64,000 nt of DNA from contig OY804583.1 of assembly GCA_963680875.1 (NCBI GenBank), positions 34,213,331-34,277,330 of the forward strand, in the 5' to 3' direction. Shown here in pieces: positions 38,168 through 51,898 of the stretch (positions are counted from its first letter, which is position 1; every line of letters begins with the position of its first letter). The position numbers and the translations under genes were made by a program. Under the pieces are notes generated by a model, which saw only the letters and a list, made by a program, of their open reading frames with translations, was not told where the DNA came from and searched no databases. This stretch comes from Bathymodiolus brooksi. Lineage: Eukaryota; Mollusca; Bivalvia; Mytilida; Modiolidae.

Positions 38168-41100
38168 GTTTATTAACACTTTCAACAATGTGTCAGGTAT
38201 AACGTATTACATGGTGACCAGTTTTATTGGTGTTTAACGACACTCAACAATATGTCAGGTATAATGTAGAACATGGTGACCAGTTTTATTGGTGTTTAAT
38301 GCCACTTTCAACAATGTTAGTTATAGCGTAGAACATGGTGACCAGTTTTATTGGTGTTTAATGCCACTTTCAACAATGTGTCAGGTATAACGTAGAACAT
38401 GGTGACCAGTTTTATTGGTGTTTAACAACACTTTCAACAATGTGTCAGGTATAACATAGAACATGGTGACCAGTTTTATTGGTGCTTAACGACACTTTCA
38501 ACAATGTGTCAGGTATAACGTAGTACATGGTGACCAGTTTTATTGGTGTTTAACGCCACTTTCAACAATGTTAGTTATAGTGTAGAACATGGTGACCAGT
38601 TTTATTGGTGTTTAACGACACTGTCAACAATGTGTCAGGTATAGCGTATAACATGCTGGCCAGTTTTATTGGTGTTTAACGACACTTTCAACAATATGTC
38701 AGGTATAACGTAGAACATGGTGACCAGTTTTATTGTTGCTTAACGACATTTTCAACAATGTGTCAGGTATAACGTAGAACATGGTGACCAGTTTTATTGG
38801 TGTTTAACGACACTTTCAACAATGTGTCAGGTATAACGTAGAACATGGTGATCAGTTTTATTGGTGTTTAACGCCACTTTCAACAATGTTAGTTATAGTG
38901 TAGAACATGGTGACCAGTTTTATTGGTGTTTAACGACACTTTCAACAATATGTCAGGTATAACGTAGAACATGGTGACCAGTTTTATTGGTGTTTAACGC
39001 CACTTTCAACAATGTTAGTTATAGTGTAGAACATGGTGACCAGTTTTATTGGTGTTTAACGACACTTTCAACAATGTGTCAGTTATAACGTAGAACATGG
39101 TGAACAGTTTTATTGGTGTTCAACGACACTGTCAACAATGTGTCAGGTATAGCGTATAACATGCTGGCCAGTTTTATTGGTGTTTAACGACACTTTCAAC
39201 AATATGTCAGGTATAACGTAGAACATGGTGACCAGTTTTATTGGTGCTTAACGCCACTTTCAACAATGTGTCAGGTATAACGTAGAACATGGTGACCTGT
39301 TTTCCTGTTTTATTGGTGCTTAACGACACTTTCAACAATGTGTGAGGTATAATGTAGAACATGGTGACCAGTTTTATTGTTGTTTATCGCCACTTTCAAC
39401 AATGTGTCAGGTATAACGTAGAACATGGTGACCAGTTTTATTGGTGTTTAACACCACTTTCAACAATGTATTTATAGTGTAGAACATGGTGACCAGTTTT
39501 ATTGGTGTTTAACGACACTTTCAACAATGTGTCAGGTATAATGTAGAACATGGTGACCAGTTTTATTGGTGTTTAACGACACTTTCAACAATGTGTCAGG
39601 TATAACATAGAATATGGTGACCAGTTTTATTGGTGTTTAACAACACTTTCAACAATAGGTCAGGTATAACGTAGAACATGGTGACCAGTTTTATTGGTGT
39701 TTATTAACACTTTCAACAATGTGTCAGGTATAACGTATTACATGGTGACCAGTTTTATTGGTGTTTAACGACACTCAACAATATGTCAGGTATAATGTAG
39801 AACATGGTGACCAGTTTTATTGGTGTTTAACGCCACTTTCAACAATGTTAGTTATAGTGTAGAACATGGTGACCAGTTTTATTGGTGTTTAACGACACTT
39901 TCAACAATGTGTCAGTATAATGTAGAACATGGTGACCAGTTTTATTGGTGTTTAACGCCACTTTCAACAATGTTAGTTATAGTGTAGAACATGGTGACCA
40001 GTTTTATTGGTGTTTAATGGCACTTTCAACAATGTTTCAGGTATAACGTAGAACATGGTTACCCGTTTAATTGGTGTTTATCGACACTTTCAACAATGTG
40101 TCAGGTATAACGTAGAACATGGTGACCAGTTTTATTGGTGTTTAACGCCACTTTCAACAATGTTAGTTATAGTGTAGAACATGGTGACCAGTTTTATTGG
40201 TGTTTAACGACACTTTCAACAATGTGTCAGTTATAATGTAGAACATGGTGAACAGTTTTATTGGTGTTTAACGACACTGTCAACAATGTGTCAGGTACAG
40301 CGTATAACATGCTGGCCAGTTTTATTGGTGTTTAACGACACTTTCAACAATATGTCAGGTATAACGTAGAATATGGTGACCAGTTTTATTGGTGCTTAAC
40401 GCCACTTTCAACAATGTGTCAGGTATAGCGTAGAACATGGTGACCTGTTTTGTTGGTGCTTAACGACACTTTCAACAATGTGTCAGGTATAATGTAGAAC
40501 ATGGTGACCAGTTTTATTGGTGTTTAATGCCACTTTCAACAATGTAGTTATAGTGTAGAACATGGTGACCAGTTTTATTGGTGTTTAACGACACTTTCAA
40601 CAATGTGTCAGTTATAACGTAGAACATGGTGAACAGTTTTATTGGTGTTTAACGACACTTTCAACAATGTGTCAGGTATAACGTAGAACATGGTGACCAG
40701 TTTTATTGGTGTTTAACGACACTTTCAACAATGTGTCAGGTATAACGTAGAACATGGTGACCAGTTTTATTGGTGTTTATTAACACTTTCAACAATGTGT
40801 CAGGTATAACGTATTACATGGTGACCAGTTTTATTGGTTTTTAACGACACTCAACAATATGTCAGGTATAATGTAGAACATGGTGACCAGTTTTATTGGT
40901 GTTTAACGCCACTTTCAACAATGTTAGTTATAGTGTAGAACATGGTGACCAGTTTTATTGGTGTTTAACGACACTTTCAACAAAGTGTCAGGCATAACGT
41001 ATGACATGTTGACCAGTTTTATTGGTGTTTAACACCACTTTCAACAATGTTAGTTATAGCGTAGAACATGGTGACCAGTTTTATTGGTGTTTAATGCCAC

Positions 41101-41194
41101 TTTCAACAATGTGTCAGGTATAACGTAGAACATGGTGACCAGTTTTATTGGTGTTTAACGACACTTTCAACAATGTGTCAGGTATAACATAGAA

Positions 41195-44100
41195 CATGGT
41201 GACCATTTTTATTGGTGCTTAACGACACTTTCAACAATGTGTCAGGTATAATGTAGAACATGGTGACCAGTTTTATTGGTGTTTATCGACACTTTCAACA
41301 ATATGTCAGGTATAACGTAGAACATGGTGACCAGTTTTATTGGTGTTTAACGCCACTTTCAACAATGTTAGTTATAGTGTAGAACATGGTGACCAGTTTT
41401 ATTGGTGTTTAACGACACTTTCAACAATGTGTCAGTTATAACGTAGAACATGGTGAACAGTTTTATTGGTGTTCAACGACACTGTCAACAATGTGTCAGG
41501 TATAGCGTATAACATGCTGGCCAGTTTTATTGGTGTTTAACGACACTTTCAACAATGTGTCAGGTATAACGTAGAACATGGTGACCAGTTTTATTGGTGC
41601 TTAACGCCACTTTCAACAATGTGTCAGGTATAACGTAGAACATGGTGACCTGTTTTCCTGTTTTATTGGTGCTTAACGACACTTTCAACAATGTGTGAGG
41701 TATAATGTAGAACATGGTGACCAGTTTTATTGGTGTTTATCGCCACTTTCAACAATGTGTGAGGTATAACGTAGAACATGGTGACCAGTTTTATTGGTGT
41801 TTAACACCACTTTCAACAATGTAGTTATAGTGTAGAACATGGTGACCAGTTTTATTGGTGTTTAACGACACTTTCAACAATGTGTCAGTTATAACGTAGA
41901 ACATGGTGAACAGTTTTATTGGTGTTTAACGACACTTTCAACAATGTGTCAGGTATAATGTAGAACATGGTGACCAGTTTTATTGGTGTTTAACGACACT
42001 TTCAACAATGTGTCAGGTATAACATAGAATATGGTGACCAGTTTTATTGGTGTTTAACGACACTTTCAACAATAGGTCAGGTATAACGTAGAACATGGTG
42101 ACCAGTTTTATGGGTGTTTATTAACACTTTCAACAATGTGTCAGGTATAACGTATTACATGGTGACCAGTTTTATTGGTGTTTAACGACACTCAACAATA
42201 TGTCAGGTATAATGTAGAACATGGTGACCAGTTTTATTGGTGTTTAACGCCACTTTCAACAATGTTAGTTATAGTGTAGAACATGGTGACCAGTTTTATT
42301 GGTGTTTAACGACACTTTCAACAATGTGTCAGGTATAATGTAGAACATGGTGACCAGTTTTATTGGTGTTTAACGCCACTTTCAACAATGTTAGTTATAG
42401 TGTAGAACATGGTGACCAGTTTTATTGGTGTTTAATGCCACTTTCAACAATGTGTCAGGTATAACGTAGAACATGGTGACCAGTTTTATTGGTGTTTATC
42501 GACACTTTCAACAATGTGTCAGGTATAACGTAGAACATGGTGACCAGTTTTATTGGTGTTTAACGACACTTTCAACAATGTGTCAGGTATAGCGTATGAA
42601 ATGGTGACCAGTTTTATTGGTGTTTAACGCCACTTTCAACAATGTTAGTTATAGCGTAGAACATGGTGACCAGTTTTATTGGTGTTTAATGCAACTTTCA
42701 ACAATGTTAGTTATAGTGTAGAACATGGTGACCAGTTTTATTGGTGTTTAACGCCACTTTCAACAATGTTAGTTATAGTGTAGAACATGGTGACCAGTTT
42801 TATTGGTGCTTAACGACACTTTCAACAATGTGTCAGTTATAACGTAGAACATGGTGAACAGTTTTATTGGTGTTTAACGACACTGTCAACAATGTGTCAG
42901 GTATAGCGTATAACATGCTGGCCAGTTTTATTTGTGTTTAACGACACTTTCAACAATATGTCAGGTATAACGTAGAACATGGTGACCAGTTTTATTGGTG
43001 TTTAACGCCACTTTCAACAATGTGTCAGGTATAACGTAGAACATGGTGACCTGTTTTATTGGTGCTTAACGACACTTTCAACAATGTGTCAGGTATAATG
43101 TAGAACATGGTGACCAGTTTTATTGGTGTTTAACGCCACTTTCAACAATGTGTCAGTTATAGCGTAGAACATGGTGAACAGTTTTATTGGTGTTTAACGA
43201 CACTTTCAACAATGTGTCAGGTATAACGTAGAACATGGTGACCAGTTTTATTGGTGTTTAATGACACTTTCAACAATGTGTCAGGTATAACGTAGAACAT
43301 GGTGACCAGTTTTATTGGTGTTTATTAACACTTTCAACAATGTGTCAGGTATAACGTATTACATGGTGACCAGTTTTATTGGTTTTTAACGACACTCAAC
43401 AATATGTCAGGTATAATGTAGAACATGGTGACCAGTTTTATTGGTGTTTAACGCCACTTTCAACATTGTTAGTTATAGTGTAGAACATGGTGACCAGTTT
43501 TATTGGTGTTTTACGACACTTTCAACAAAGTGTCAGGCATAACGTATGACATGGTGACCAGTTTTATTGGTGTTTAACACCACTTTCAACAATGTTAGTT
43601 ATAGCGTAGAACATGGTGACCAGTTTTATTGGTGTTTAATGCCACTTTCAACAATGTGTCAGGTATAACGTAGAACATGGTGACCAGTTGTATTGGTGTT
43701 TAACGCCACTTTCAACAATGTTAGTTATAGTGTAGAACATGGTGAACAGTTTTATTGGTGTTTAACGACACTGTCAACAATGTGTCAGGTATAGCGTATT
43801 ACATGCTGGCCAGTTTTATTGGTGTTTAACGACACTTTCAACAATATGTCAGGTATAACGTAGAACATGGTGACCAGTTTTATTGTTGCTTAACGACATT
43901 TTCAACAATGTGTCAGGTATAACGTAGAACATGGTGACCCGTTTTATTGGTGTTTAACGCCGCTTTCAACATTGTTAGTTATAGTGTAGAACATGGTGAC
44001 CAGTTTTATTGGTGCTTAACGCCACTTTCAACAATGTGTCAGGTATAACGTAGAACATGGTGACCTGTTTTATTGGTGCTTAACGACACTTTCAACAATG

Positions 44101-47100
44101 TGTCAGGTATAATGTTTAACATGGTGACCAGTTTTATCGGTGTTTATCGACACTTTCAACAATGTGTCAGGTATAACGTAGAACATGGTGACCAGTTTTA
44201 TTGGTGTTTAACGCCACTTTCAACAATGTTAGTTATAGTGTAGAACATAGTGACCAGTTTTATTGGTGCTTAACGACACTTTCAACAATGTGTCAGTTAT
44301 AACGTAGAACATGGTGAACAGTTTTATTGGTGGTTAACGACACTGTCAACAATGTGTCAGGTATAACGTATAACATGCTGGCCAGTTTTATTGGTGTTTA
44401 ACGACACTTTCAACAATATGTCAGGTATAACGTAGAACATGGTGACCAGTTTTATTGGTGCTTAACGCCACTTTCAACAATGTGTCAGGTATAACGTAGA
44501 ACATGGTGACCTGTTTTATTGGTGCTTAACGACACTTTCAACAATGTGTCAGGTATAATGTAGAACATGGTGACCAGTTTTATTGGTGTTTATCGACACT
44601 TTCAACAATGTGTCAGGTATAGTGTAGAACATGGTGACCATTTTTATTGGTGTTTAACGACACTTTCAACAATGTGTCAGGTATAATGTAGAACATGGTG
44701 ACCAGTTTTATTGGTGTTTATCGACACTTTCAACAATGTGTCAGGTATAACGTAGAACATGGTGACCAGTTTTATTGGTGTTTAACAACACTTTCAACAA
44801 TGTGTCAGGTATAACGTATAACATGGTGACCAGTTTTATTGGTGTTTAACGACACTGTCAACAATATGTCAGGTATAATGTAGAACATGGTGACCAGTTT
44901 TATTGGTGTTTAACGACACTTTCAACAATGTTAGTTATAGTGTAGAACATGGTGACCAGTTTTATTGGTGTTTAACGACACTTTCAACAATGTGTCAGGT
45001 ATAATGTAGAACATGGTGACCAGTTTTATTGGTGTTTAACGACACTTTCAACAATGTGTCAGGTATAACAGAGAACATGGTGACCAGTTTTATTGGTGTT
45101 TAACGACACTTTCAACAATGTGTCAGGTATAACGTAGAACATGGTGACCAGTTTTATTGGTGTTTATTAACACTTTCAACAATGTGTCAGGTATAACGTA
45201 TTACATGGTGACCAGTTTTATTGGTGTTTAACGACACTCAACAATATGTCAGGTATAACGTAGAACATGGTGACCAGTTTTATTGGTGTTTAATGCCACT
45301 TTCAACAATGTTAGTTATAGCGTAGAACATGGTGACCAGTTTTATTGGTGTTTAATGCCACTTTCAACAATGTGTCAGGTATAACGTAGAACATGGTGAC
45401 CAGTTTTATTGGTGTTTAACAACACTTTCAACAATGTGTCAGGTATAACATAGAACATGGTGACCAGTTTTATTGGTGCTTAACGACACTTTCAACAATG
45501 TGTCAGGTATAACGTAGTACATGGTGACCAGTTTTATTGGTGTTTAACGCCACTTTCAACAATGTTAGTTATAGTGTAGAACATGGTGACCAGTTTTATT
45601 GGTGTTTAACGACACTGTCAACAATGTGTCAGGTATAGCGTATAACATGCTGGCCAGTTTTATTGGTGTTTAACGACACTTTCAACAATATGTCAGGTAT
45701 AACGTAGAACATGGTGACCAGTTTTATTGTTGCTTAACGACATTTTCAACAATGTGTCAGGTATAACGTAGAACATGGTGACCAGTTTTATTGGTGTTTA
45801 ACGACACTTTCAACAATGTGTCAGGTATAACGTAGAACATTGTGATCAGTTTTATTGGTGTTTAACGCCACTTTCAACAATGTTAGTTATAGTGTAGAAC
45901 ATGGTGACCAGTTTTATTGGTGTTTAACGACACTTTCAACAATATGTCAGGTATAACGTAGAACATGGTGACCAGTTTTATTGGTGTTTAACGCCACTTT
46001 CAACAATGTTAGTTATAGTGTAGAACATGGTGACCAGTTTTATTGGTGTTTAACGACACTTTCAACAATGTGTCAGTTATAACGTAGAACATGGTGAACA
46101 GTTTTATTGGTGTTCAACGACACTGTCAACAATGTGTCAGGTATAGCGTATAACATGCTGGCCAGTTTTATTGGTGTTTAACGACACTTTCAACAATATG
46201 TCAGGTATAACGTAGAACATGGTGACCAGTTTTATTGGTGCTTAACGCCACTTTCAACAATGTGTCAGGTATAACGTAGAACATGGTGACCTGTTTTCCT
46301 GTTTTATTGGTGCTTAACGACACTTTCAACAATGTGTGAGGTATAATGTAGAACATGGTGACCAGTTTTATTGTTGTTTATCGCCACTTTCAACAATGTG
46401 TCAGGTATAACGTAGAACATGGTGACCAGTTTTATTGGTGTTTAACACCACTTTCAACAATGTATTTATAGTGTAGAACATGGTGACCAGTTTTATTGGT
46501 GTTTAACGACACTTTCAACAATGTGTCAGTTATAACGTAGAACATGGTGAACAGTTTTATTGGTGTTTAACGACACTTTCAACAATGTGTCAGGTATAAT
46601 GTAGAACATGGTGACCAGTTTTATTGGTGTTTAACGACACTTTCAACAATGTGTCAGGTATAACATAGAATATGGTGACCAGTTTTATTGGTGTTTAACA
46701 ACACTTTCAACAATAGGTCAGGTATAACGTAGAACATGGTGACCAGTTTTATTGGTGTTTATTAACACTTTCAACAATGTGTCAGGTATAACGTATTACA
46801 TGGTGACCAGTTTTATTGGTGTTTAACGACACTCAACAATATGTCAGGTATAATGTAGAACATGGTGACCAGTTTTATTGGTGTTTAACGCCACTTTCAA
46901 CAATGTTAGTTATAGTGTAGAACATGGTGACCAGTTTTATTGGTGTTTAACGACACTTTCAACAATGTGTCAGGTATAATGTAGAACATGGTGACCAGTT
47001 TTATTGGTGTTTAACGCCACTTTCAACAATGTTAGTTATAGTGTAGAACATGGTGACCAGTTTTATTGGTGTTTAATGGCACTTTCAACAATGTTTCAGG

Positions 47101-48253
47101 TATAACGTAGAACATGGTTACCCGTTTAATTGGTGTTTATCGACACTTTCAACAATGTGTTAGGTATAACGTAGAACATGGTGACCAGTTTTATTGGTGT
47201 TTAACGCCACTTTCAACAATGTTAGTTATAGTGTAGAACATGGTGACCAGTTTTATTGGTGTTTAACGACACTTTCAACAATGTGTCAGTTATAATGTAG
47301 AACATGGTGAACAGTTTTATTGGTGTTTAACGACACTGTCAACAATGTGTCAGGTACAGCGTATAACATGCTGGCCAGTTTTATTGGTGTTTAACGACAC
47401 TTTCAACAATATGTCAGGTATAACGTAGAATATGGTGACCAGTTTTATTGGTGCTTAACGCCACTTTCAACAATGTGTCAGGTATAGCGTAGAACATGGT
47501 GACCTGTTTTGTTGGTGCTTAACGACACTTTCAACAATGTGTCAGGTATAATGTAGAACATGGTGACCAGTTTTATTGGTGTTTAATGCCACTTTCAACA
47601 ATGTAGTTATAGTGTAGAACATGGTGACCAGTTTTATTGGTGTTTAACGACACTTTCAACAATGTGTCAGTTATAACGTAGAACATGGTGAACAGTTTTA
47701 TTGGTGTTTAACGACACTTTCAACAATGTGTCAGGTATAACGTAGAACATGGTGACCAGTTTTATTGGTGTTTAACGACACTTTCAACAATGTGTCAGGT
47801 ATAACGTAGAACATGGTGACCAGTTTTATTGGTGTTTATTAACACTTTCAACAATGTGTCAGGTATAACGTATTACATGGTGACCAGTTTTATTGGTTTT
47901 TAACGACACTCAACAATATGTCAGGTATAATGTAGAACATGGTGACCAGTTTTATTGGTGTTTAATGCCACTTTCAACAATGTTAGTTATAGTGTAGAAC
48001 ATGGTGACCAGTTTTATTGGTGTTTAACGACACTTTCAACAAAGTGTCAGGCATAACGTATGACATGTTGACCAGTTTTATTGGTGTTTAACACCACTTT
48101 CAACAATGTTAGTTATAGCGTAGAACATGGTGACCAGTTTTATTGGTGTTTAATGCCACTTTCAACAATGTGTCAGGTATAACGTAGAACATGGTGACCA
48201 GTTTTATTGGTATTTAACGACACTTTCAACAATGTGTCAGGTATAACATAGAA
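41195..48253 (+). repeat. Tandem duplication, ~7-kb unit, copy 2 (7,059 bp)
   Basis: Second copy of the 34.2-41.2 kb block. It keeps the monomer missing from copy 1 (around 46,510-46,560). It carries its own changes, such as tgtgaggtataacg near 41,760, ccagttttatgggtg near 42,111, acattgttag near 43,464 and gttaggtataacg near 47,160. The right edge is set where the sequence turns into the gctttacgacactttaaac monomer (from 48,276), which has no counterpart at the start of this copy. Confidence 0.82.
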
Positions 48254-51200
48254 CATGGTGACCAGTTTTATTGGTGCTTTACGACACTTTAAACAATGTG
48301 TCAGGTATAACGTAGAACATGGTGACCAGTTTTATTGGTGTTTAACGCCACTTTCAACAATGTTAGTTATAGTGTAGAACATGGTGACCAGTTTTATTGG
48401 TGTTTAACGACACTGTCAACAATGTGTCAGGTATAGCGTATTACATGCTGGCCAGTTTTATTGGTGTTTAACGACACTTTCAACAATATGTCAGGTATAA
48501 CGTAGAACATGGTGACCAGTTTTATTGTGTCTTAACGACATTTTCAACAATGTGTCAGGTATAACGTAGAACATGGTGACCCGTTTTATTGGTGTTTAAC
48601 GCCACTTTCAACATTGTTAATTATAGTGTAGAACATGGTGACCAGTTTTATTGTGTTTAACGACACTTTCAACAATGTGTCAGTTATAACGTAGAACATG
48701 GTGAACAGTTTTATTGGTGTTTAACGACACTGTCAACAATGTGTCAGGTATAGCGTATAACATGCTGGCCAGTTTTATTGGTGTTTAACACCACTTTCAA
48801 CAATATGTCAGGTATAACGTAGAACATGGTGACCAGTTTTATTGGTGCTTAACGCCACTTTCAACAATGTGTCAGGTATAACGTAGAACATGGTGACCTG
48901 TTTTATTGGTGCTTAACGACACTTTCAACAATGTGTCAGGTATAATGTAGAACATGGTGAGCAGTTTTATCAGTGTTTATCGACACTTTCAACAATGTGT
49001 CAGGTATAACGTAGAACATGGTGACCAGTTTTATTGGTGTTTAACGCCACTTTCAACAATGTTAGTCATAGTGTAGAACATGGTGACCAGTTTTATTGGT
49101 GTTTAACGACACTTTCAACAATGTGTCAGTTATAACGTAGAACATGGTGAACAGTTTTATTGGTGTTTAACGACACTGTCAACAATGTGTCAGGTATAGC
49201 GTATAGCATGCTGGCCAGTTTTATTGGTGTTTAACGACACTTTCAACAATATGTCAGGTATAACGTAGAACATGGTGACCAGTTTTATTGGTGCTTAACG
49301 CCACTTTCAACAATGTGTCAGGTATAACGTAGAACATGGTGACCTGTTTTATTGGTGCTTAACGACACTTTCAACAATGTGTCAGGTATAATGTAGAACA
49401 TGGTGACCAGTTTTATTGGTGTTTATCGACACTTTCAACAATGTGTCAGGTATAGTGTAGAACATGGTGACCATTTTTATTGGTGTTTAACGACACTTTC
49501 AACAATGTGTCAGGTATAATGTAGAACATGGTGACCAGTTTTATTGGTGTTTATCGACACTTTCAACAATGTGTCAGGTATAACGTAGAACATGGTGACC
49601 AGTTTTATTGGTGTTTAACAACACTTTCAACAATGTGTCAGGTATAACGTATAACATGGTGACCAGTTTTATTGGTGTTTAACGACACTGTCAACAATAT
49701 GTCAGGTATAATGTAGAACATGGTGACCAGTTTTATTGGTGTTTAACGCCACTTTCAACAATGTTAGTTATAGCGTAGAACATGGTGACCAGTTTTATTG
49801 GTGTTTAATGCCACTTTCAACAATGTGTCAGGTATAACGTAGAACATGGTGACCAGTTTTATTGGTGTTTAACGACACTTTCAACAATGTGTCAGGTATA
49901 ACATAGAACATGGTGACCAGTTTTATTGGTGCTTAACGACACTTTCAACAATGTGTCAGGTATAACGTAGAACATGGTGACCAGTTTTATTGGTGTTTAA
50001 CGCCACTTTCAACAATGTTAGTTATAGTGTAGAACATGGTGACCAGTTTTATTGGTGTTTAACTACACTGTCAACAATGTGTCAGGTATAGCGTATAACA
50101 TGCTGGCCAGTTTTATTGGTGTTTAACGACACTTTCAACAATATGTCAGGTATAACGTAGAACATGGTGACCAGTTTTATTGTTGCTTAACGACACTTTC
50201 AACAATGTGTCAGGTATAACGTAGAACATGGTGACCAGTTTTATTGGTGTTTAACGACACTTTCAAAATGTGTCAGGTATAGCGTAGAACATGGTGACCA
50301 GTTTTATTGGTGTTTATCGCCACTTTCAACAATGTGTCAGGTATAACGTAGAACATGGTGACCAGTTTTATTGGTGTTTAACACCACTTTCAACATTGTA
50401 GTTATAGTGTAGAACATGGTGACCAGTTTTATTGGTGTTTAACGGCACTTTCAACAATGTGTCAGTTATAATGTAGAACATGGTGAACAGTTTTATTGGT
50501 GTTTAACGACACTTTCAACAATGTGTCAGGTATAATGTAGAACATGGTGACCAGTTTTATTTGTGTTTAACGACACTTTCAACAATGTGTCAGGTTTAAC
50601 ATAGAATATGGTGACCAGTTTTATTGGTGTTTAACGACACTTTCAACAATAGGTCAGGTATAACGTAGAACATGGTGACCAGTTTTATTGGTGTTCATTA
50701 ACACTTTCAACAATGTGTCAGGTATAACGTATTACATGGTGACCAGTTTTATTGGTGTTTAACGACACTCAACAATATGTCAGGTATAATGTAGAACATG
50801 GTGAGCAGTTTTATTGGTGTTTAACGCCACTTTCAACAATGTTAGTTATAGTGTAGAACATGGTGACCAGTTTTATTGGTGTTTAACGACACTTTCAACA
50901 ATGTGTCAGGTATAATGTAGAACATGGTGACCAGTTTTATTGGTGTTTAACGATACTTTCAACAATGTGTCAGGTATAACATAGAACATGGTGACCAGTT
51001 TTATTGGTGTTTAACGACACTTTCAACAATGTTTCAGGTATAACGTAGAACATGGTGACCAGTTTTATTGGTGTTTATTAACACTTTCAACAATGTGTCA
51101 GGTATAACGTATTACATGGTGACCAGTTTTATTGGTGTTTAACGACACTCAACAATATGTCAGGTATAATGTAGAACATGGTGACCAGTTTTATTGGTGT

Positions 51201-51898
51201 TTAACGCCACTTTCAACAATGTTAGTTATAGCGTAGAACATGGTGACCAGTTTTATTGGTGTTTAATGCCACTTTCAACAATGTGTCAGGTATAACGTAG
51301 AACATGGTGACCAGTTTTATTGGTGTTTAACGACACTTTCAACAATGTGTCAGGTATAACATAGAACATGGTGATCAGTTTTATTGGTGCTTAACGACAC
51401 TTTCAACAATGTGTCAGGTATAACGTAGAACATGGTGACCAGTTTTATTGGTGTTTAACGCCACTTTCAACAATGTTAGTTATAGTGTAGAACATGGTGA
51501 CCAGTTTTATTGGTGTTTAACGACACTGTCAACAATGTGTCAGGTATAGCGTATAACATGCTGGCCAGTTTTATTGGTGTTTAACGACACTTTCAACAAT
51601 ATGTCAGGTATAACGTAGAACATGGTGACCAGTTTTATTGTTGCTTAACGACACTTTCAACAATGTGTCAGGTATAGCGTAGAACATGGTGACCAGTTTT
51701 ATTGGTGTTTAACGACACTTTCAAAATGTGTCAGGTATAGCGTAGAACATGGTGACCAGTTTTATTGGTGTTTATCGCCACTTTCAACAATGTGTCAGGT
51801 ATAACGTAGAACATGGTGACCAGTTTTATTGGTGTTTAACACCACTTTCAACAATGTAGTTATAGTGTAGAACATGGTGACCAGTTTTATTGGTGTTT
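45990..51898 (+). repeat. Tandem duplication, 5,909-bp unit, copy 1
   Basis: This block overlaps the end of the 7-kb pair and is repeated from 51,899. Markers ggtgttcaacg (46,115/52,024) and the doubled cctgtttt (46,290/52,199) are 5,909 bp apart. After the 1,077-bp duplication in the second copy the offset becomes 6,986-6,987: gctttacg (48,276/55,262), ggtgagcag (about 48,956/55,943), aactacactg (50,061/57,048). The overlap means this event took place after the 7-kb duplication. A one-base loss (attgtgttt, about 48,650) is found in this copy only. Confidence 0.82.

Larger units (their letters stand above)
34201..41194 (+). repeat. Tandem duplication, ~7-kb unit, copy 1 (6,994 bp)
   Basis: First of two adjacent copies of about 110 monomers. 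Markers pair at an offset of 6,994: ggtgttcaacg (34,480/41,474 and 39,121/46,115) and caggcataacg (36,541/43,535). Near 39,490 this copy lacks one class D monomer present in the other, and near 39,915 it reads gtcagtataatg, one base short, so the offset rises to 7,058 and then 7,059. A few substitutions separate the copies, for example acctg versus accag near 37,004/43,998. Confidence 0.83.
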
